Part shown: one piece after another, positions 10,801 to 16,984 of the stretch
How the letters are laid out: every line of letters starts with the position of its first letter
How positions within the stretch are numbered: position 1 is the stretch's first letter
Assembly: GCF_023518235.1 (NCBI RefSeq)
Contig: NZ_CP090423.1
Location: forward strand, 992,001-1,056,000
DNA length: 64,000 nucleotides
Origin: Stenotrophomonas maltophilia
GTDB lineage: Bacteria; Pseudomonadota; Gammaproteobacteria; Xanthomonadales; Xanthomonadaceae
Reading direction: 5' to 3'
Program-made: the position numbers and the translations under genes
Notes under the pieces: generated by a model
What the model saw: the letters and a program-made list of their open reading frames with translations, nothing else
Databases searched by the model: none
Told to the model about the DNA's origin: nothing

Positions 10801-10956
10801 CAGCTCGTCGCGCTCAAGCGCGGCATAGATGGCAGCGCCCGCGCGCTCGTACTGGCCGACGTATCCACGAAGCGCTCGGCGTTCGCCCTCCGCCGGTGCC
10901 GTTGCGGGAGCTGTAGCAGCGGATGGCTGCGAATTTTTGGGCGCTTTCGAGGCCAT
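4897..10956 (-). CDS. Very large STAND-type NTPase with N-terminal nuclease-like domain (Avs-like)
   Basis: About 2,019 residues from the ATG at 10956 (a GTG at 11109 would add 51). Residues about 25-140 look like a PD-(D/E)xK/Cap4 (DUF4297)-type nuclease: GYVGQYERAGAAIYAAL, then IADDLVL and a VVGHQFK strand giving a D...QxK pattern. Residues about 285-500 are a P-loop NTPase with Walker A GPPGSGKST (Lys about 299), Walker B TIIVVDGLDHV (Asp about 390 and 393) and a following VVFVLGTQR sensor strand. The remaining 1,500 residues are helical TPR/HEAT-like repeats. This order (effector, STAND NTPase, long sensor) is that of Avs antiphage proteins, known to bind phage proteins and then activate the nuclease. 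No frameshift is seen. The nearby recombinase suggests a mobile island. Family membership is inference from architecture. Confidence 0.8.
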   Translation of the reverse strand: MASKAPKNSQPSAATAPATAPAEGERRALRGYVGQYERAGAAIYAALERDELLWIGVADRNAGIADDLVLGFDGLVVGHQFKTSKFPGTFTVETLFTGANGLLKPLVQAWQCLSKDNPGSRVEIHLVVNDFPSVTDKPGDGRLRHSAAFLEEFQQHPNRSLSDWSARGWSRLIDHLRREAGLNDDDFEQFMHALRVVCGAAANFIQSHKLNAEQARQACEIASVLPKLVADERDKDRWTRDELLHELGWRDPAKTLLIHRFPVGAYVQRNRDTEVKLLAALHASNHGYVSLIGPPGSGKSTLLQVALATEASVRLVRYLAYVPGAAQGVGRGEADNFLTDVGTQLRNSGLVGLRLRDDSLSERREQFGVLLRQAGERFTREGIRTIIVVDGLDHVPREERPTNSFLGELPLPAAIPNGVVFVLGTQRLDLANLKPAVRAQAEKSERQVLMGPLGREELTWMADALGLPAEIPRLDLSNLTHGHPLATRYLIQALLHADEAGRKHLLSGGMPFDGDIETVYSAAWREIANDVDAMDVLGFIARAEAPMDLRLLATMVKESSIERALVIAQHLLRSSSRGWSVFHNSFRLFVIAQPRTRLGSVDAEYSQRVYRNLAQLAKSAPPESAQYWLELRYRARAGDGADVLALAMPARFRQQLADGRSIAEIHADIRLALLAVRETHDATAFTRLLLCRDEVDRRKSALEYANQLPLAMLAVGNIEAAVSLVQDFPSQGYEVVDALLARGDFDRAKELFESLEPLSQLHTPKFRNYGHQHNIKEFERWAMRAVHFRDTEQIQIAIDHLAAEGLREPETVDPQSAVALRLHLRREAAKAMLGQKVGSDPQELCSKLGVANEDKPSVMVHAGLAASRRGDVGQALALFDSAVALPRFGEVPNGYRQRMALIAFEAGRRDLAEALFDKLVAPMISMCDDKTDLAGLGNLVGAVMHHARLCTLLKRPLPSVTPSKHTFLHPLQQHASTIGVLLARAAGVNGSLSAGGIQGIARTSLGYVLRLASEGGSESYRIQQSLKAIPTLVQALLRLGAERGETEYRAVLREVDSAIASSASKGTAYLRRRLAVDAYRVDGDRAAAADRLNALVAELKESTPSEQIDGLANLAIGLAAVGELERANQLLATVPEQCLGYALAPKKDPQYAIWRNTLALANAADPENRVKRVSDLMRQVGGMTKTEGSSAARRLTMALIKEAMQVGPRFGFEVSKTLADWHLIGWPNRVDLLMTGMVRRNPELVLACATVWCGLCLPFYMEPHYRDPSHVGDFIDASADAAGPDQIEPLALMLLGAVEVASRAHERITLLQRIHKASGKHGFSSPELEAAIARWTPEAPEPRHSYTSNKYASEATLADLELAFEADSDELNHNAPDRFEELADTAPIHLARRVFERWQVLQDNARCRFLMVKRFAAADEVDYAKKLMQGYETSNDPWSSWSQGMGGGKFFYFKAKKLLHGSSTCPAAFENIVDSVTTGQENTQALLTELDSILPVISLTPDWPAIWSLIEEQMTCTREFQLGRPFQSSELPLSDTDLLEELLHFAYRLPIAEVQRHARNCALSLARQVGQGQSLFTSLIRRLMDGDLDAPLQALGTLLAADSANLEPVLGRAVAAMVSHRDIAVAESATLLSHRWGLAVSFDATPLPLFYLLEFSDLPESDQAFTDERTGAMRVESPLGWTRMLRSTARHIAKAADIEEMTVRRRAAMFIQDWGGLEAFGPSGVKELEAQLRVLDMQITYMKPHAYIAIAALRHVAGELRLAGKLESRDSPMLLERLGYPLPPRPLMLPRVRPEWIRRPLIDRSAGWSEREQKWIDEVDGDVAPFLAHCDGQVVAEVSRFHIHKARLSEHRFYRFRAPWAETDSEEFDDCYAKLPIAVWLGQYVPLDNDLAPTLVRRVVCSVDMGFDTAANPFALCPNWVEGLRWRAHDETPSVFFDASGTVVAELHWWRDAGPVGIDADSLWGEGCYLVVTPAGLEQLTAAYGKESLAVNVFASRHIEQPSNCGQTLLRTAKGGYSV

Positions 10957-11268
10957 AAATATGGATTGGGTAGTGGGTGCGAACCTGAGAAAAGGGAGCC
11001 GCTCCAGCATAACCCGGGGGCGTCGAGCACCAGCGGGTATGCCGTCGCCGCATCGAGCGGCATTGTGAATCGAAGTATATCCGTCGTCGATCACATCGGT
11101 CACTCGCACGGACGCGAGAACGGCTGTTCAGCCCATGGCTGACATTTGTCCGTAGGAGCTGATCGGACGCATGTGGCCGCAGGCGGACATCAACGGAACA
11201 AAGGGGGGGGCAGGGGGAATTATCGGGGGTGAAGCATGGCAGCTGTCGGCCCGAAACGGAGGCTCGAC

Positions 11269-11508
11269 TTACACCTTCCAGACTTTGCTAATCACGGGCA
11301 CATCAGCTTTATCGAGTCTAGGGAGATAGGCAATCAGTTTGTAGCCGCCAGGTCGAAAGTGGTCGAGACGAAGCTCCGCTTCTGCTTGCAATCTGGTGCC
11401 GTCCGGACCTTCGACCATGACCGCATAAACGGGATTCTTCTTGCCATGCGAGAGCGGCAAATCGGACGGCAGGGTCGAGTGGCCATTGCCTTTCGCACCG
11501 CCAAGCAT
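11269..11508 (-). CDS. Small hypothetical protein
   Basis: The product has 79 residues with an ATG start at 11508. The C-terminal two thirds (NPVYAVMVEGPDGTRLQAEA, then ELRLDHFRPGGYKLIAYLPR) alternate strands and turns in a plausible small beta fold, and the reverse-strand reading looks more protein-like than the longer plus-strand frame over the same DNA. It lies between the STAND gene and the tyrosine recombinase and reads in the same direction as both. Function unknown. Confidence 0.5.
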   Translation of the reverse strand: MLGGAKGNGHSTLPSDLPLSHGKKNPVYAVMVEGPDGTRLQAEAELRLDHFRPGGYKLIAYLPRLDKADVPVISKVWKV

Positions 11509-11697
11509 CGCAGGATCTTTGGTGTAGCCGCGCGCGATTTACTGGAGACGGCCGACTCAAGCATCGGGCACAGATCACCCGATCTCCGTGACGTGAGGGC
11601 CGACTGCGACGGGAGATCATCAGAGACCGACAGTGATAGATCGCAGCGAAGCCGCGACGATCAAAGGATACTTCTACTAGTTTGACCGCACGATTGC

Positions 11698-12834
11698 CTA
11701 GGACTCAGCGCTCGTCGTGTCTCCATACCGCCCTATGGGGCGCTCGGCACTTGACCTTGCGGCAGCTTCCAGCATTCGAGCCGCCGGATTCGTTTCGGCC
11801 GCACCGGCCTGATAGTAGCCGATGACACTGACCACCGATCGGTGATCGGTCATTGCCATAATGGCTGGCAGGGCAATTCCTTGCCTAGCACCTTCCGTTA
11901 CGAAACCCGATCGTAGGCTGTGACCGCCAAAGCTCCCCACCAATCCGGCAGCGCGGGCGCGATTCTGGATGATGGTGGCCACCGACTTGGGTGACAAGCC
12001 GGCCCCAACTTTCCCGCGTGTCAATTGGCGGAAGAGGGCACCCTCCTGCAGTCCAGCCGCTTCGATCCAGGTGCGAAGCGCTTCGGCCGGTGGACCTAAC
12101 AAGGGCTTGTCCGGCGAGCCGCCTGCTTTGACGCCCTCCTGAAGCGTTTTGCCGACGTCCAGGTGGTAGAGGTAGCCGCCGTCGATCGGCGCAAGCTTGC
12201 TCAAGACGGCATGGGCCGTCTCGCTCCGACGGCGCCCACCACTGGCGAAGGCGAAGTAGAGCAGGGCACGATCACGTTTCCCAACAAGATCGTCCTCACA
12301 GGTCGCAATCATCGCCATCAATTCGGTCGCAGTGATCGCCGTCTTCTTGCTCGGCCGCTCGCCGCGCTTATGTGCGGCGCGACGGCCCTTGGCCAGCAGC
12401 TGCCGAACCTCGCTGCTTTCGCAGGGATTGGCCAGCTTGAGCAATTGATGGGCGCTGGAGAGCACCGCAACGCGGTGGACGATGGTCGACAGCTTGAGCG
12501 GTCCTTGGCGCTGCTTGAATTTGCCTTCCACCAAAAGCGCATCCAGTGTCGGCGGCAGCTCCCAGGTCAGGGCATCGCCTGAGCGCCGGGCCAGATGATC
12601 GATGATGAACTGGATCACGCAAGACGCGTCGACCGGCATGGCGATGACCGCTCCGTAGCGGCCTTGGTACCAGGCCGCCCAGTAGCGCAAGGCGGTGGCG
12701 TAACTGCGCGTGGTGTTGGCCGAGGCCGCTTCGGCGAAGACTTCGCGCACCGCGTCCGCCGAGGACTGCGAGAGCTGCGCCACAGTCGGATTGGCAGGAG
12801 CCGCGGTGGTCAGAGCTGGAAGAAGGTCGCTCAT
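11698..12834 (-). CDS. Tyrosine recombinase / phage-type integrase
   Basis: The product has 378 residues. An N-terminal SAM-like DNA-binding region (TTRSYATALRYWAAWYQGRY) is followed by a catalytic domain with the first Arg in FASGGRRRSE, the H-x-x-R box GGHSLRSGFV, a His in MTDHRSVVSVIGYYQ and the nucleophile Tyr in that last motif. These residues define the lambda-integrase family, which cuts and rejoins DNA through a 3'-phosphotyrosine. It reads towards the STAND gene and could mobilise the island that carries it. A 9-bp inverted repeat lies just upstream of its start (12870-12894). Confidence 0.92.
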   Translation of the reverse strand: MSDLLPALTTAAPANPTVAQLSQSSADAVREVFAEAASANTTRSYATALRYWAAWYQGRYGAVIAMPVDASCVIQFIIDHLARRSGDALTWELPPTLDALLVEGKFKQRQGPLKLSTIVHRVAVLSSAHQLLKLANPCESSEVRQLLAKGRRAAHKRGERPSKKTAITATELMAMIATCEDDLVGKRDRALLYFAFASGGRRRSETAHAVLSKLAPIDGGYLYHLDVGKTLQEGVKAGGSPDKPLLGPPAEALRTWIEAAGLQEGALFRQLTRGKVGAGLSPKSVATIIQNRARAAGLVGSFGGHSLRSGFVTEGARQGIALPAIMAMTDHRSVVSVIGYYQAGAAETNPAARMLEAAARSSAERPIGRYGDTTSAES

Positions 12835-12869
12835 AAGTGGTTGAAAGTAGGGATTAAAAATAGCCTGAG

Positions 12870-12894
12870 TTCCGATAAATATATCTTATCGGAA
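12870..12894. promoter_or_regulatory. 9-bp inverted repeat between recombinase and SinR-like gene
   Basis: TTCCGATAA and TTATCGGAA form a perfect inverted repeat with a 7-bp spacer, in the 123-bp divergent gap between the recombinase and the small plus-strand gene. Size and spacing fit either an operator or a tyrosine-recombinase core site; the sequence alone does not decide. Confidence 0.45.
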
Positions 12895-12957
12895 CCGTAT
12901 ATGTCGCACTTACTAAGATCACGGAGACACGTTCGGTGTCAGTCTCGAAGGATCGAA

Positions 12958-13242
12958 ATGGCCGTCTATGTTGTCACCTGGAATTTGAACCGAGAAGCCA
13001 ACTACGACGCAAAGAGGACTGCGTTCCTCAAGCACCTGGAGCGCTACCAGAACGTAGCAGATCCTGATCTGGAGTCGGTCCGCTGGGTGTCCGGGGATAT
13101 GAGCGCTCACGATCTATCTGCCGATCTTCAACAGAAGCTCGATAAGAATGACGGGATTTTTGTATCCCAGCTTGTCCGTGGCGAGTACCAAGGCTACCTC
13201 AGCAAGGCGACATGGGAATGGATCAGTCAGCGCCTTGACTGA
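12958..13242 (+). CDS. SinR/Cas2-like small protein
   Basis: The product has 94 residues from an ATG preceded by GAAGGA. It starts with an exposed-strand motif (VYVVTWNLNREANYDAKR) and ends with NDGIFVSQLVRGEYQGYLSK and a W-x-W helix. This is the pattern of SinR-type proteins, single-domain relatives of Cas2 with a ferredoxin-like fold, often found in defence or toxin-like contexts (known of the family). It is not next to any CRISPR array or cas1. It is divergent from the recombinase and shares its palindromic upstream gap. The ORF can be extended upstream in frame, but that part looks non-coding. Activity unknown. Confidence 0.6.
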   Translation: MAVYVVTWNLNREANYDAKRTAFLKHLERYQNVADPDLESVRWVSGDMSAHDLSADLQQKLDKNDGIFVSQLVRGEYQGYLSKATWEWISQRLD

Positions 13243-13444
13243 CACCGCCGAAGTCCAAGGGGTTCTGACGTGGTTGGGGCTCGGGGACCGCGACACCGGA
13301 GCCAGCAAGTGAATTGTTCGCTTGGACTCTTCAAAATTGGAGGGTCCAAGCCGCTGAGCTAGCTCAGAAATGAAGCCGACGGTCATAGCCGTCTCCCAAA
13401 TTAGATGCTCTCGAAAGCGCGTGGCTGCAACGCCTTGGCAACAT

Positions 13445-13534
13445 CATTGGAGATGCAACAGATTCGCGACGCACCATTGGTGATGCACCAAGATCACAGC
13501 GAGTCATTGGGACTGCACGTAGCTCAGCGCATCA
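13445..13534. repeat. Three 30-bp-spaced CATTGG-containing units
   Basis: CATTGG begins at exactly 13445, 13475 and 13505, each time followed by a GATGCA or ACTGCA variant; the rest of each 30-bp unit is weakly conserved. Between the SinR-like gene (ends 13242) and the prophage (from 13674) I see no convincing gene. The regular spacing resembles the 30-bp arrays at 21541-21660 and 36520-36609 but the motif differs. Confidence 0.45.
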
Positions 13535-13673
13535 ATTGCTACAAGTTGCCGCGCAAGCTGCCCCAAATTCGCAGCGCTCAACAGCCCTAGGGCTGGTCAG
13601 TTTCCGATAACGCACGATCGAGCTCCATGGCAGTGTAGGAGCCAGGGAGCTGTGCCAGCCACCGCTGAGCTCC

Positions 13674-13701
13674 TTGGAACATAATATACATTATGCGAAA
13701 T
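13674..13701 (-). other. dif: dif-like XerCD site, attL of the filamentous prophage
   Basis: Read on the minus strand, the XerC arm is ATTTCGCATAA, the centre TGTATA and the XerD arm TTATGTTCCAA. The XerC arm, centre and first part of the XerD arm agree closely with bacterial dif sites. Filamentous phages without an integrase use host XerC/XerD here. The other end at 21399 has the same XerC arm and centre but a degenerate second arm, as expected for a phage-derived half site. Confidence 0.8.
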
Positions 13702-13758
13702 GCTGTATCCGCCTTGTCGCGGTTCGTTGGCTCCGCATTGCAATGGCTCGGCCTCTGG
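13685..13758. repeat. 74-bp direct repeat, left copy (phage end)
   Basis: Identical to 21410-21483 by eye. It begins in the dif centre and ends in a CTCTGG. After this the two copies diverge. It includes the XerC arm and codons for the C-terminal end of the phage repressor reading frame. Confidence 0.85.
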
Positions 13759-13808
13759 CTCGGCTCTTGCCTGCGACCTGGCACCCCGGCCAAGGATGAG
13801 ATCGCGGC

Positions 13809-14189
13809 ATGATTGAGTTCGACCCGCACCACCGTATCGACTTGACCGGCCCTTGGGCCGGTTTTTCTTTCCTCGGTGATCGGCTGATCACCCCCGAAGG
13901 CCGCGAACTGCTCCCGGAAGATCTGGCTTGGCTATCGCTCACCGCCTGCCAAGCGCAGGAATGGCGCCGGATGATGGAAGCTGCTCGCTCCGCACCGTCG
14001 ATCGACAGTTCCAAAAATGTGCGCAATTGCAACGCCGGCATTCGCCATCATCCTGCCACTGTCGTCAATCTGCGGGATGTAATGAGCCAGCGCAAACAGC
14101 GTTCGTCGGCGTCGTTGGCTGGCCCTGACGCCGAGCCGCCAGCAGCAGTCCTGCCGGTACCGGGGCCACAACGCCGCGAGCGCGTGTGA
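13809..14189 (+). CDS. DUF3653-like phage protein
   Basis: The product has 126 residues. The first 50 residues (DLTGPWAGFSFLGDRLITPE followed by a W-containing helix) match the pattern of the small DUF3653 proteins found in xanthomonad filamentous phages, possibly regulatory. It reads against the phage morphogenesis genes, near the left attachment site. The C-terminal half (Arg/Ser/Pro-rich) is less conserved in look. Molecular role unknown. Confidence 0.65.
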   Translation: MIEFDPHHRIDLTGPWAGFSFLGDRLITPEGRELLPEDLAWLSLTACQAQEWRRMMEAARSAPSIDSSKNVRNCNAGIRHHPATVVNLRDVMSQRKQRSSASLAGPDAEPPAAVLPVPGPQRRERV

Positions 14190-14242
14190 AGCGCTTCCGT
14201 AGGGGCGCTGCCCCTACACCCCGGCGTGATGCGTCACGGTAA

Positions 14243-14695
14243 TCACTTGCAGGCCCGCCAGACCATGTCGTCCATGCGTCGGCCAACCTCAAATGGGCGA
14301 TTGCTGCCATAGGCCCGGAAAACGCGCTCACGCTCCGCGCGTGCCGCCTCGCAGGCGTTACCGTCCTTGTACTGCGAAATGTGGTGCAGCTGCGCGCCAC
14401 CACCGCCGTTTCTGTAGACCGGTGCAGCTGGTGCTGGCTGAGGCGTAGGCCGAGAGGCTGCATTCTGCTGACGCAGATCGTCCAGGTAACGCTGATTGGC
14501 GGCCGCCGCTTGGGGCGATACAGGCGCGGGATCGGCCAAGCGGATATGGACCGTCTCGCCCTTGGCGCAAGGCTGGCTTTGGTATTGAGTTCCAGCCTTG
14601 TTGACGCACTTGTAAACGAGATTCACGGGCTCCTCAGCGCCAACACCAAAGCAAAGCGCACTGAACAGCGTCAACGCTGCAATCCTTGTGATCAT
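14243..14695 (-). CDS. Secreted DUF4124-like phage-encoded protein
   Basis: The product has 150 residues with an N-terminal signal peptide (MITRIAALTLFSALCFGVGA) and a short cysteine-bearing motif (VYKCVNKAGTQYQSQPCAKG) typical of DUF4124 domains. A Pro/Ala-rich middle and a C-terminal region with two further Cys follow. AGGGGGA precedes the ATG. It is the last leftward gene of the phage cluster. It probably acts in the periplasm as an accessory protein; not a core phage gene. Confidence 0.65.
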   Translation of the reverse strand: MITRIAALTLFSALCFGVGAEEPVNLVYKCVNKAGTQYQSQPCAKGETVHIRLADPAPVSPQAAAANQRYLDDLRQQNAASRPTPQPAPAAPVYRNGGGGAQLHHISQYKDGNACEAARAERERVFRAYGSNRPFEVGRRMDDMVWRACK

Positions 14696-14828
14696 GACTT
14701 CCCCCTGTAGCTGGGGCGAAGCTTACCGCCTCAGCGTTGACGCTGGCGAGCGCGGGACCGGCCGAAAGCACGATCCATCCATCGGGCAACCCAGTAGTGC
14801 AGATCGAAGCATCGGCGCATGGTCATGG

Positions 14829-15455
14829 TCATGGGGCGAGTATAAGCGCCAGCAGACCGAGGCACGCGAGATGGCCCACGTAATAGCCGTAGAACGCCCA
14901 CCGACCGCGCGGGACCTGCCACGCCGTGTGGGATAGCCCCACAGCCACCGGGATGGCTACCAGCGCCCACAGATTGCCGTTGAAGGCGCACAGGGATGCG
15001 AACGCCGCCAAGGTCAGCAGCGGCCGTCCTGTGCGGAATCCCAGCCATGCCAGAAGGACGAACCCTACCCCGGCCCACTGGTAGTCCACGAATGCCGGCA
15101 GCACCGCCGCGGCGAATGCCAGGACGATCCAGTTCCGCTGGCCGGCTGCGTAGACCGCCGCAGCGCACAGGGCGAAGGTGAGCAGGATGTTCAGCGGCAA
15201 CCAGTAGCCGAACGTCAGAGCGTGCACGGGCTGAGCGATGGCACCCCACAGCGCGAGCCTGCGAACGGACTTGACCACATCGGCGCCCGGCTGGGCGAGG
15301 TTATAGGCCATCACCAGTGCGAACAGCGGGAATGCCACCCGCCCCGCTTCGCTGAGTCCTGGCACGTACCCGCCGCAGATCACCTTAGCCACGTGATCGC
15401 CAGTCATCAGGATCACGGCCAACCACTTCAACAATTCACGTGCGCTGCTGGTCAT
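14829..15455 (-). CDS. TraX-family membrane acyltransferase-like protein
   Basis: The product has 208 residues and many hydrophobic helices. It starts SARELLKWLAVILMTGDHVA, the usual TraX N terminus with the conserved K-W...D-H, and continues with several membrane segments. TraX acetylates F pilin (known of the family); phage-borne versions may modify coat protein or host pili (inference). Its ATG overlaps the zot stop by 4 bp, so translation is probably coupled. Confidence 0.85.
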   Translation of the reverse strand: MTSSARELLKWLAVILMTGDHVAKVICGGYVPGLSEAGRVAFPLFALVMAYNLAQPGADVVKSVRRLALWGAIAQPVHALTFGYWLPLNILLTFALCAAAVYAAGQRNWIVLAFAAAVLPAFVDYQWAGVGFVLLAWLGFRTGRPLLTLAAFASLCAFNGNLWALVAIPVAVGLSHTAWQVPRGRWAFYGYYVGHLACLGLLALILAP

Positions 15456-16657
15456 AGCTTGTTCGACCCCGGCGAAGTGGTCATGTAGCTGCTGGATGGG
15501 TGCGGCGCAGACTCGGGGAATGTTCCGACAGAACGCTCTACGTGCTGCATCGCCACCCCGCCCGCTTCCTCTCTAATGCGCCGCGCTTCCTGCTGGTAGT
15601 GCGCGGACTGCTGCAGATCGTTCATGCGCCGAGCCTCGGCTTGATTGGTGTCAAGGAACGGCTCGTATTGCCCGTTGACAGCGACCATGCGGCACTGCTC
15701 CTGATCCATCACATACGTGGTGCCCTGCTCCGTCTTGCAGCTGCATCGGCCAATCTGATGCTCGCCGTTGGCGTCGAGTCCATCCCCGGACGCCATGCAG
15801 TACACGCGCGGAGGCTGGCCGGTCGGAATGGTCAGACTGTCGTAGGCGGGTGCGGTCCAAGGCTGGCCTTGAATGCGCGGCGTCACCCATGCCACGTAGT
15901 CGCTGCTACGGGATACCGCCGGAGGTGCGGCTTGCGGCGCGGCTGCGACCGTCGCTCCCGCTCCGTTCTCCGCCGCTTGCTGCGCCTCTGCCTTGGGCTG
16001 GCCCGTTTCAAGCTCCCCTGACAGCTGGGCATGCACGCGGTTCACGGACCACCACGCGCCACCAATGACCGCCAGTAGCAGCGCAGCAGCAGCCGGGTAG
16101 TACCAGGGGATGGCCTTCTCACTGGTGTCCATCACCGTGGACTCATACAAGCCCATGGGCCGCTTAGGCAGCTTCACCCGCTTCAAGATCAGAGGGTGAC
16201 CCTTCTCCGGGTTCTTTTCGTAACGGTCAAAGGTGCGCAGGTGCGCGAACGGAAGGCCGAACCGACGACGCACATGCACGTGACGTTCAATGAGGTCCTG
16301 CACGAAATCATCGCACTGCCGGTCGGGCGACTGACTGACGAAGATGAAGTCCAAGCCACGGTGCCGGTGCTTCGCCAACTGTTCGACGTGATGAGGGACA
16401 GCGGATCCGGGGCGGCGCTTTGGAAGCATGCCATGCTCGTATGCCTCATCGACCACGCACACCGCACCATCGGGAAGGAAATTCGGCCAGTCGCAGAACT
16501 GTTCCGGCGTCATGGGCAGCATGCGTGCCTCATCGTGTTTGAAGCCACGTACGTTGCATACGAAGACCAACCGGCCCTCATCACGAAAGTCGATGGCGTG
16601 GTCGATGGCATGCAGCGTCTTGCCGTGTCCAGGCTGGCCCGTGTACCAGTAAATCAT
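15452..16657 (-). CDS. zot: Zot/pI-family phage assembly and export ATPase
   Basis: About 401 residues from the ATG at 16657, which overlaps the preceding gene's stop by 4 bp; an upstream in-frame extension is not needed. The protein starts MIYWYTGQPGHGKTLHAIDH with the Walker A GQPGHGKT. A Walker-B-like AVCVVDEAY and an SQSPDRQ motif follow, then a single membrane helix (YYPAAAALLLAVIGGAWW, about residues 200-220) and a periplasmic domain. This is the inner-membrane motor that drives extrusion of the filamentous virion. Confidence 0.93.
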   Translation of the reverse strand: MIYWYTGQPGHGKTLHAIDHAIDFRDEGRLVFVCNVRGFKHDEARMLPMTPEQFCDWPNFLPDGAVCVVDEAYEHGMLPKRRPGSAVPHHVEQLAKHRHRGLDFIFVSQSPDRQCDDFVQDLIERHVHVRRRFGLPFAHLRTFDRYEKNPEKGHPLILKRVKLPKRPMGLYESTVMDTSEKAIPWYYPAAAALLLAVIGGAWWSVNRVHAQLSGELETGQPKAEAQQAAENGAGATVAAAPQAAPPAVSRSSDYVAWVTPRIQGQPWTAPAYDSLTIPTGQPPRVYCMASGDGLDANGEHQIGRCSCKTEQGTTYVMDQEQCRMVAVNGQYEPFLDTNQAEARRMNDLQQSAHYQQEARRIREEAGGVAMQHVERSVGTFPESAPHPSSSYMTTSPGSNKL

Positions 16658-16983
16658 TCCTTGGTCACTCCCAGCTGCTGGGCCTGCGCCGTGGGCATCG
16701 GGATGATTTTGAACATGAAGCGCACCGAAAGTGCCGACAGGATCATCGTCATGAACTGATCGAAGCCAACTGCGCCGATAAAGTTGTGTGCCCAATCGGG
16801 CAGCGACCCAACGTAGGTGGAAATTGTCGTCTTAAGAACCGGCAGAAGCTGATTAATGGAAACCAGCGTCACACCTGCGGTGGAAAGAACCTTGGTCACG
16901 ATGCGACCGATGCCGCCAAACATGATCGTCCAAACGAGGTTCACACCACGCTTGATCCACTCCCAAATATCGACACCGAACAT
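16654..16983 (-). CDS. DUF2523 / pVI-like minor coat protein
   Basis: The product has 109 residues from the ATG at 16983. It has several hydrophobic segments (VNLVWTIMFGGIGRIVTKVL; FDQFMTMILSALSVRFMFKI) and lies between the adsorption protein gene and zot, the position of gene VI in filamentous phages. In Ff phages pVI caps the virion end with pIII. Start codons further upstream are unlikely since they would lie inside the pIII gene end. Confidence 0.8.
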   Translation of the reverse strand: MFGVDIWEWIKRGVNLVWTIMFGGIGRIVTKVLSTAGVTLVSINQLLPVLKTTISTYVGSLPDWAHNFIGAVGFDQFMTMILSALSVRFMFKIIPMPTAQAQQLGVTKE

Positions 16984-16984
16984 G

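Noticed and set aside
13114..13386. Minus-strand frame of 90 residues near the SinR-like gene
   Set aside because: Mostly opposite the SinR-like gene and without a plausible domain.
13445..13534. Possible CRISPR array
   Set aside because: Only a 6-bp core is conserved at 30-bp steps; there are no full identical repeats with distinct spacers and no cas genes. The same holds for 21541-21660 and 36520-36609.
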